From Artocarpus heterophyllus (Eukaryota > Streptophyta > Magnoliopsida > Rosales > Moraceae): 64,000 nucleotides of DNA. Location of the stretch: positions 13,397,930 to 13,461,929 of the forward strand of contig CM046345.1 in assembly GCA_025403435.1 (NCBI GenBank). The letters run 5' to 3'. Positions 57,101 to 64,000 of the stretch are shown in pieces (within the stretch, counting starts at the first letter, position 1; the number at the start of each line of letters is the position of its first letter). The notes below the pieces were generated by a model. The model searched no databases, had not been told where the DNA came from, and saw only the letters and a list, made by a program, of their open reading frames with translations. The position numbers and the translations under genes are program-made.

Positions 57101-58734
57101 ATCCTTGTTGATGCTCACCGGAGTTCGGCGTCGGATCAACACCTTATGCAGCTGCACATGGTGCTCAGCTCGTCCTCGTTCGTCTCTGCCTGGTCAAGTA
57201 ATCCTACAACAAGAGGAGGGACACTCCGGAGTCAAGAGAAAGAAGTCAATCAATAGACAAGGGCTCTCCAATGCTCAAGGCAGGGGTTTCCCGGCAAAGA
57301 ATGGGAACTTGTTAGGTGGGAAGGAGCATGCATGCCAGGATGCAATAAATGCATCCTATTTATAAGCTACCACTTGGATCGAGTGTTAGGTGGGTTTTGC
57401 CCACAACCCGAGTGTCACATCAAGGCGTGTTAGATGGTCGGGGACAAGTGTCTCCTCCCTCCGCTGGTGGATTGCTTCTCATCCGACGGCGAGTTGTTTG
57501 CCATCTATTGGCTAGGGATGGCAAGTAGTAGCCCACTTTCAAATGAGAAGTGTCCGACCCGAGCTGATTCTCAATCCGAGGAGGCAACCTACTGAGGCAT
57601 GTCCCTGGAGACCCTAAGAAGCACCTCAAAAAAAAGACCCAGGCTCATCGGGATAAGTAGTATCCTCCTCGTAGCTTTGCCGAGCTGTTTTGGCCGACCA
57701 CCCAGGGTACGGCTCCTCGGTGGTGGCGCTAAGCTCACCCTCAACAGTTGGTTGGATTGGTACATAGGATAGGGCCTAAGACTCTCTTATTTAGGAGGAA
57801 ATGGGTTCAACTTTTGAAGGACGTGCTTCTTCACTAGAGGCAAACAAAAATTTGAGCCGGGTCTCTCCCTGAACAGGGGCCCTCTCGGACTAATAATACG
57901 TAGTAGGGTCCACCCTGGGCCTAACTCAGGTCGAGTACCTCACCCAAACACGCGTTTTTATGTTGAGGTATTTTGGTCCCCGACCGGAGCCTAGCGGGTA
58001 CCTCGAACAGATTGCCGGAAAGGCTGTTCGGGGAGCCTCTACATAGATTTGCCTCCCGCTGGAGGAGCGCGTCCCCCAAGAGTCGAACCCATTTCCTCTT
58101 GAATAAAAGGGTTTTAGGGCCTGTCCCAGGTACCAAGTCGAACCCATTTTCTCTTGAATAAGAGGGTTTTAGGGCCTGTCCTAGGTACCAAGAAACGGAT
58201 TCGACTCTTGGGTGACACACTCCCCCCACGGGAGGGAAATCCGCGTAGAGACTCCCTGAGCAGCCTCTCCAGCAATACGTTCGAGGTATCCGCCAAGCTC
58301 CGGTCGGGGACCAAAATACCTGAACAATCCTTATTCTACATTATTCCAATCTAGTTTAATTTTGCACTACTTAATTTTTATATTGTATAATTTTTCATAT
58401 TTCTATACAGTATTTTCCTTTTATACCATTTTCGTTTTGGAATCTATTGAAACACATTTTGCAACAAATAAGTTTTCTAGCTAATTTTTCACATAATTCC
58501 TTCCTTATGTAAGACTACGACATGATTTTTAACCTTGAAAATCGTGTTTTTATTTTTGTGGAATTTTTTGTAAAAATCAAATTTAGACAATAGTATTGTG
58601 ATGCTTTTTATGTTCTTAAAATATTTAACAAATTTTTGAGCATAAACTTTAGCTCACAAAATTTATACTTCAATTACTTAACATAATCCTTGAGTACTAC
58701 ATATTTAATGCATTATAAATTCTTGGGTGTCACA
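54111..58734 (-). mobile_element. Chromovirus-like gypsy solo LTR with a nested LTR
   Basis: Plus-strand left end TGTAACAGCCC; right end CTTGGGTGTCACA. In minus orientation the LTR starts TGTGACACCC and ends GGGCTGTTACA, the usual chromovirus LTR ends. Flanks TTCCC (54106-54110) and TCCCC (58735-58739) form a 5-bp duplication with one mismatch. There is no pol or primer site inside, so it is a solo LTR. Without the 57106-58326 insertion it is about 3.4 kb, comparable to the related LTR at 18019-21054. Confidence 0.8.
57106..58326 (+). mobile_element. GC-richer solo LTR with internal fold-back, nested
   Basis: TGTTGATGCTCACCGG...ACCTGAACA, 1221 bp, with ATCCT on both sides (57101-57105, 58327-58331): a TG...CA element with a 5-bp duplication. 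A TATA-like CTATTTATAAGC lies at 57355-57366. The right third folds back: 57965-58095 pairs with reversed 58195-58320 (GGTATTTTGGTCCCCGACCGG at both). Between the arms a 55-bp unit (GTCGAACCCATTTTCTCTTG...CAGGTACCAA) is present twice. No coding content. Confidence 0.82.
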
Positions 58735-59327
58735 TCCCCGACTACTCACAACTAAATTCAGTCTTTTTCAGCGAACATGGAAAGGCCATAAAGAAGGCAA
58801 GCTATATGTAAATTACAAATGCCCTTTTTTCGTATCCTTGGTTGTAAAGTTTGACGTCATTGAAGGGTTTATGAGCTTTAGTAATGGGAGGGCGTGGCAA
58901 TGGCGGGTTTGAGGGCTTAAGGGGTTGTGGTGAGGCAGAGTAGGAAGCGACTGATAATGAATGAGGGCGGATCATGATGTAGGAGTTAGAGTTTTTATTA
59001 TTATTTATTTTGAATTGGTTAGAATTTTTTTTATTACTTTTAGATTTTTCTTAGTTTTTAGCTGTTTAATCTTAAGTTTTTCTTGTCTTTTTTATAGTCA
59101 AAATTTGATTGTTGACTAAGAAAAGATATTTTATTAAGGGTCTATTTAGTAGTATTTATTTAAATGGTTTTTTTTTAACCACAAAAGTGAAAACTTTTTT
59201 TTGAAAATACGTTTGGTAACATGACTTACTGGAGAAGACCATACTCAGCTATGTTCAGCCGTGAATGAACATAGAAAAATATATCTAAATATATATATAT
59301 ATATATTTATATGAAATTGGACCACAA
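58735..59327. other. Intergenic
   Basis: No gene recognised. A (TA)n run at 59289-59308 precedes the GGGC-rich block. Confidence 0.45.
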
Positions 59328-59496
59328 TGGGCCTTTGGTGGGCTAGCCCCTTGTGGGCGTGTATGGGCCTTACATGGGCCGCGATGGGCCAATGGACTGG
59401 CCTATTGTGGGCCTGGATGGGCCAGCCCATTATGGGCCTAGACGGGCCAGGCCCAACCTAGACCGGCCAAGTCCAGCCCAGCCCAGCCCACTAATA
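59328..59496. repeat. GGGC-rich dispersed element, copy 2
   Basis: Homologous to the reverse complement of 16072-16320: GGGCCGCGATGGGCC, AATGGACTGGCC, GGGCCAGCCCATTATGG, CAGCCCACTAATATTTGG. It ends exactly where the wall-associated-kinase pseudogene begins. Compared with copy 1 it lacks the part beyond AATATTT. Confidence 0.8.
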
Positions 59497-60444
59497 TTTG
59501 GAAGATGGAAAAATTGTTGCCATAAAGAATTCTAAAATGGTTGATGAAGCCCAACTCTCAAACTTCATTAATGAGGTTGTTATCCTTTCGTAAATCAATC
59601 ATCGAACGTGGTTCAATTGTTGGGATGTTGTTTAGAGATAGAAGTTCCTCTTCTAGTCTACGAGTTCATTTCAAATGGAACCTTGTCCCAACATATTCAT
59701 GAGCGAAATCAGGAGTTTCCTTTTACATGGAAAATGCAGTTAAGAGTTGCAACAGAAGTTTCAGGAGCTCTTTCTTACTTGCATTTAGTGGCGGCCTCTT
59801 TTTCAATTTATCATCGAGACATCAAATCTACAAATATACTTCTTGACGAGAAATATAGAGCAAAAGTTGCAGACTTTGGCACATCAAGAACAGTTTCGGT
59901 GGAGCAAACTCATCTTACCACTATAGTATATGGCACATTTGGTTAATTGGATCCTGAATATTTCCAATCAAGCCAATTCATAGAAAAGAGCGACGTTTAT
60001 AGTTTTGGGGTGGTTCTCGTAGAGTTATTGACTGGAGAAAAAGCAATATCTTTAAGGAGATCAGAGGAAAGCAAAAACTTAGCCACATATTTTGTTATGA
60101 CAGTGGAGGCAGAAAGTGTCTTTGATATTATTGATCCGCAAGTTCTTGAAGATGCCCCAAAAGAAGAGATCTTGGTAGTTGCTAATCTTGCACAAAGCTG
60201 CTTAAATTTGAATGGAAGGAATCGACCAACAATGAAAGAAGTTGCAGTAGTGTTGGAGGGGATTCAAAGGCCTGAGAGAGCGGCATATAGTGTTCAACAA
60301 AAACCTGAAGAGGCTGAATATGTTAGAACTGAGTACATTGAGCCTTGGGATGTTTTCTCCACTTCTAAAGGATCAACTTCGAATACGGCTGCCATTACTC
60401 ACACTCCGAAAATGCAAGAACTGCCACTACTGTCTTTCGAGTAG
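59497..60444 (+). pseudogene. Wall-associated-kinase-like (WAKL) receptor kinase, 3' half
   Basis: Starts inside the kinase domain at [13 protein letters not shown] (the VAIK lysine is kept), with no extracellular or membrane part. VVILS is followed by TAA at 59591-59593, where the family has glutamine, and a missing base near 59604 shifts the frame before VVQLLGCC. From 59608 the kinase reads [40 protein letters not shown] second stop at 59944-59946 replaces the tyrosine of GTFGYLDPEYF. The rest runs open through SDVYSFGVVLVELLTGEKAI and RPTMKEVAVVLEGI to a normal-looking tail and TAG at 60442. Two stops, a frameshift and 5' loss make it a pseudogene. Confidence 0.93.
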
Positions 60445-61383
60445 CCTTTAGCGAGTTGTCTTTTTTTTTTTTTTTTGTAACTGAGGCTTTTGTTTTTCCT
60501 ATCTTTGCTGAAGTTTTATTCTTCCTTGTATTTCTCCTCTAGCAATAGGGTTTCTTTTGTTTGTTTGTTTTTTTTTTTTTTTAAAAGACCTATGTATCAC
60601 TCATAGTACGAGATCACGTATATGTTTTAAGTTGGCTACATCAGCTCTTGTTTAAGATGAGTGATCTCCTGGTTCAATTTGAAAAAAAAAAATGCATGGT
60701 TTAAATTAGGACCTGAACTTAAGATCACCTCCTTTTTACCTTTTTTTTTCTTTTTGGGGCAATTTATTTGCTGAAAAGTTAAAATGTTTCTAACTTCTTG
60801 TCATAAGACTAAATAAAATTTGCATTTTAATTCTAATCCTACACGGTATATAAGCAAATATCTTGAACTTTATGCAATACTAAAATTTATGATGTTTCCT
60901 TCTTTTTGTCGCTTTTGGGTTCATCAGTTTCTCTAAAAGGGCTGAAACGAAGAACACTTAAATTCGTCTAAACCAATATTTATGAAAAATGGTCTTGCAG
61001 GACTCGAGGAATTTTTAGTCATCGACCACTCCATCCCTATCATGCCCTCCAGTTAGAATCGCGAAGGCCAGTGGCAGCTATTAGTTATTGCAATGGGCAT
61101 AAACTGAAAAAACATTTCAAACAAATAAAAATGAGAAATGCTATAAAACTTGATATAGTAACTCTCTTTCTATCTCTTTATTGTTTCTTTTCTCCAATGT
61201 TCACATACAACTCTTCTAATCCATGAATTCATATTTGTTTTGTTTTTTGTTTTTTCTAAATTGCTATCATTTTTTTAAAAAATCACAAAACAAAAATTTC
61301 TTGTTTCTAAAATTTTTTTAAACAAAAAATTTAGGTTATGGTCCATCAAAAATTTACTAAGGTTGTCAACTATTTACACTAGT
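60445..61383. other. 3' flank of the WAKL pseudogene and intergenic
   Basis: Poly-T tracts near 60455 and 60567; no further gene seen. Confidence 0.45.
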
Positions 61384-61915
61384 CCAACAAGCCGAGATCA
61401 CTGTCGAGGTCAAGCTGGTAGATGAACTCGCCATGGAGGTTAGAACAGCAAGTGGGACACATTATTAGGATTTGGTCGAACTTGGTCATGGGGTCTAACT
61501 GGCTTAGCGGACTCATTGTCAGGGTTAAGCCATTCTTGCAACTAGATTGGACTAGCGGACTGGACTTATCATTAGGGTCTGACCAACGAGCCAAACACGT
61601 TGTCAAGGTCAGGATAGCAGGTTGGACACATGGGTGGAGTTGGTCGGTGGGTCACAATCATCATTGGGATTGTGTCTGTATTATGTTGGACTTGTCGTTG
61701 GAGTCGAGCTGGCAAATTAGACTCACTTTCCAAGTTGTGTTTGTGAGCCAAACTCATAGTCAAGGTCGGGCTGGAGAACTAAACTCGCCATTAGGGTTGG
61801 GCCAATAAGTCGAACATGCCATTAAGGTTGAGTCGGCATACCAATTCATTGTCAGGTTTGGACTAGTGGACCAGGCTCACCGTCAAGGTCGGGACAGCCA
61901 GCTAGACACATCGTA
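61384..61915 (+). repeat. Degenerate ~30-bp minisatellite
   Basis: About sixteen units, mostly 29-32 bases, each starting GGTCGGG/GGTTGGG-like and ending CTCACCGTCAA-like. Examples are the unit starts at 61813-61912: GGTTGAGTCGGCATACC, GGTTTGGACTAGTGGACC, GGTCGGGACAGCCAGC. Because the period is near a multiple of three, long spurious reading frames occur on both strands (61422-61808 plus, 61379-61606 minus). Confidence 0.8.
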
Positions 61916-62840
61916 TCAGGGTTAGGGTCGGGTTTCGATATTAGGGTTCAAGTTTCGTTATCGAGGTTTAGGTTGGGTTTTGGGCTAGTGGTCGGTATCA
62001 AGGATCGGGGTTAGGTTTTGAGGCCCAACCAAGGTTGGGATCTAGGACCAAGACTGGGGTCGGGTTTCGAGATCAGGGTAAGGTTTGGGTCGACATCTAG
62101 GACTAAGGTCAGGGGTCCAATTTCAAGACCAAAGTCAGGGTTAGGGTCAGGTTCGAAGACCAAGTTTGGGGCCAAGATTTAGGATCGGGACTAGGGTCGA
62201 GGTCGGGTTTCAAGACTGTCCCCAACTCTAACCCATCCCAACCTTGGTCCTGGATCTCAATCCTAGTCCTAGATCCTAATCTCGACCTTAGATCCTGATT
62301 CTGACCCCAATTTTGAATCTCGATCATAACCTAATCTAAAAATCTGACCCTAGTCTGGATCCCGACCTTAATCTTGGAACTCAACCTTGACTTCAGCCCC
62401 TGTTTTAAAACCCGACCCGACCTGGACCCTGCAGTTCTAGAACCCCGAACCTGACCCTAGTCTTGGAGCCTTACGCTGACCTAGTCCTAGAGCCCTACCT
62501 TGACCTTAATCTTAGATCTCGACCCTTACCTTGACCCTAGTCCTGAAACCCAACCCTGACCTTGACCCTGACCCTGGCACTAACCTCGACCCCGATCCCG
62601 ACCTTGACCTCGACCCTGACCCTGACTCCAGTCCTAAATCCTGAACCTAACCCCAGTCCTAGAACTCGACACCAACCCTAGTCCCAAAACCCAACGCTGA
62701 TCCTAGTCTCGAAACCTAATCCTTACCCAAATCACCAAACCTAACTCCAACCCTAGTCTTGGAACCCGCCAGTTCCAGAACCCAACCTTGATCCCGACCC
62801 TGGAACTTGACCCCGACCAAGATTTTGGTTCTGAAGAATC
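61916..62840. repeat. Low-complexity GACCCTA/TAGGGTC array with strand switch
   Basis: To about 62217 the plus strand repeats G-rich words (AGGGTCGGGTTTCGAGATC, AGGTCAGGG). From there to about 62840 it repeats the complementary C-rich words (CCTAGTCCTAGATCC, AACCCGACCCTGACC). The two halves form an imperfect inverted repeat of roughly 300 and 620 bases. Not telomeric: TTTAGGG units are not in register. Confidence 0.85.
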
Positions 62841-63504
62841 AATGGTGAGTTCGATCTATCGATCCATCGACATCCCCGAGTCAATGATTTTTTGTTGTTT
62901 AAAAAATATGTATCAAAATTATCATTACCAAATGTATTTTTTTTTATTTTTTCTTTTAAAAAATGAAAAACAAATAAATGATACCAAACATGTTTTTATT
63001 CAAAAAATAAAAAATAAAACAAAAGAAATATTTTTGTTTGTTTATTAAAAACAAAAATGACACCAAACAAGACCTTAAATATAATTTGATATTATACTTT
63101 TATAACAATCCAAAATGAATTGTATACTTTTTGAATATTTAAAAAAGTAAACAAAAATTTTAAAAAATCTATAAAAAAATCTATAAAAAGTCTTACCTTT
63201 TTCTCTCAGAAAGTTGTTTGCTGTCGAAGAGATTTTTTTTTTTTATATATTCTAATATAGAAAAACCATTTCCATTTTTAAGAGGTTATAAGCCCACTAT
63301 TTACAAAATTGTCAAGTTATGGCCTTCCGATTGTTCGCCTAGATATTAGGAAATTCTCATCGAGCTATAATTGGTGCTTCCCATGATCCAATCAGGGTTC
63401 ATTTTTAACAGTATAGAGGTCCTTAATTGCACTTCTTAAATATTTTTTGCTATAGGCAACTGCACTGATGTATAAAGGAAAAGTTATCAAATATAAAAAC
63501 TTAA
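62841..63504. other. Intergenic, AT-rich
   Basis: Nothing beyond homopolymer-rich sequence. Confidence 0.5.
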
Positions 63505-63654
63505 TAGGGTGTTGAAAAATGTGGCTAAAATTATAGTTGTGGTTTAAAATATTTTAACATGTGAGAGATTTATACTATAACAATTATATATTTTTTATTA
63601 TAACATGTAAGAATTTTACATTATTTGGTAACCACAACCATGATTCTAACCCTA
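63505..63654. mobile_element. Diverged MITE with TAGGGT ends
   Basis: Left TAGGGTGTTGAAAAATG, right reversed TAGGGTTAGAATCATGG; the interior has ACATGTGAGAG and ACATGTAAGAA. A probable distant copy of the 53261-53427 family. Confidence 0.5.
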
Positions 63655-63944
63655 TAAGTTAGCCCATTATACTTTTACTAAATATGCTCTTTCTGATATA
63701 AAACATCTTGATCTAAACTATAATAATAGTTAAGGATCACTATTAATATTTTGTGATAAAGAATTGTATCTGTTTAGTATTGTTGTTGGCCCCCAAGGAA
63801 AAAAAAAACAAAAAAACAAAAAACATTATTCAAGGAAGTCTATCGAAGAAGTGGAGCAAAAAAGAGACATAAATTTAAACTATTTTTTTAGGACGTAAAT
63901 TTAAATGTTTTTGTTTTGACAAACTAGTAAGAATTAATAAATTT

Positions 63945-64000
63945 CAAGTGCAATAGTGGAAAGCTTTTATATGCTAAAGCGTAAAGCAAAAATTTGCTAT
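63945..64000. mobile_element. Partial TGTAAAGCTCT-family MITE at the window edge
   Basis: GGAAAGCTTTTATATGCTAAAG...TAAAGCAAAAATTTGC resembles the interior of the family; it runs off the window. Confidence 0.35.

Noticed and set aside
58080..58100. tRNA-like T arm (GGGTTCGACT on the minus strand)
   Set aside because: No matching acceptor, D or anticodon arms around it; it is part of the duplicated 55-bp unit.
61379..61808. Open frames of 75-128 codons on both strands
   Set aside because: They follow from the ~30-bp minisatellite period; no codon bias or family resemblance.
61917..62330. Interstitial telomere
   Set aside because: TTTAGGG or CCCTAAA units never occur in tandem register; the words are GACCCTA/TAGGGTC mixtures of variable length.
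1..64000. CRISPR arrays, bacterial operons or ribosomal RNA
   Set aside because: The sequence is plant nuclear in character; no regular spacer arrays or rRNA segments were seen.

Overview
The window looks like nuclear DNA of a flowering plant, most likely a eudicot. It is AT-rich, has spliced genes with plant-type GT-AG introns, and is packed with Ty1/copia and Ty3/gypsy LTR elements, a LINE fragment and small inverted-repeat transposons. I cannot name the species. Exon positions below were read by eye from splice sites and remembered family sequence, not from alignment.

Genic islands. (1) 3.1-4.4 kb, minus strand: a decayed anamorsin (DRE2/CIAPIN1) copy. It lacks the first exon and the linker/iron-sulfur exon. 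(2) 36.2-40.5 kb, plus strand: a YCED1-like (DUF177) plastid rRNA-accumulation gene with a conserved exon series but one unusable-looking splice donor (TT instead of GT). (3) 42.2-49.4 kb, minus strand: a nine-exon CDC2-like protein kinase of the MGCVSSK (IBS1) group, intact except for one extra base in exon 7. Genes 2 and 3 converge. (4) 59.5-60.4 kb, plus strand: a 5'-truncated wall-associated-kinase-like pseudogene.

Transposon layout. 4.9-6.1 kb is a 5'-truncated LINE. 7640-12808 is a copia element with both LTRs, a tRNA-iMet primer site and a TTTCT target duplication. 14.0-17.6 kb is a pair of 1.2-kb direct repeats separated by a unique spacer and a GGGC-rich block. 17.6-24.5 kb is a three-level nest: a Tat/Athila-like gypsy 3' end, split by a copia-family solo LTR (TAGTA duplication), itself split by a chromovirus-like LTR (TCGTG duplication). 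26.1-33.2 kb is a second copia element, of the same family as that solo LTR, which appears to sit inside an older gypsy LTR. 34.7-36.0 kb is a Mutator-like element with long inverted ends. 50.6-51.2 kb is an hAT-type MITE with an 8-bp duplication. 54.1-58.7 kb is a gypsy solo LTR containing a second, GC-richer LTR with a fold-back (ATCCT duplication). 61.4-62.8 kb holds a degenerate ~30-bp minisatellite, then a purine/pyrimidine-switching array.

The most unusual signal is a 12-bp imperfect palindrome, TCGGC-AG-GCCGA. It recurs about 30 times in dense clusters inside two unrelated LTR families (a gypsy-type LTR, and a copia LTR plus its 5' leader) and was not noticed elsewhere. A second, different GC-rich quasi-palindrome (core CGCCGCGGCG) is shared between the other copia LTR and the Tat-like LTR. 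Both look like short regulatory or structural modules acquired independently by different retrotransposons.
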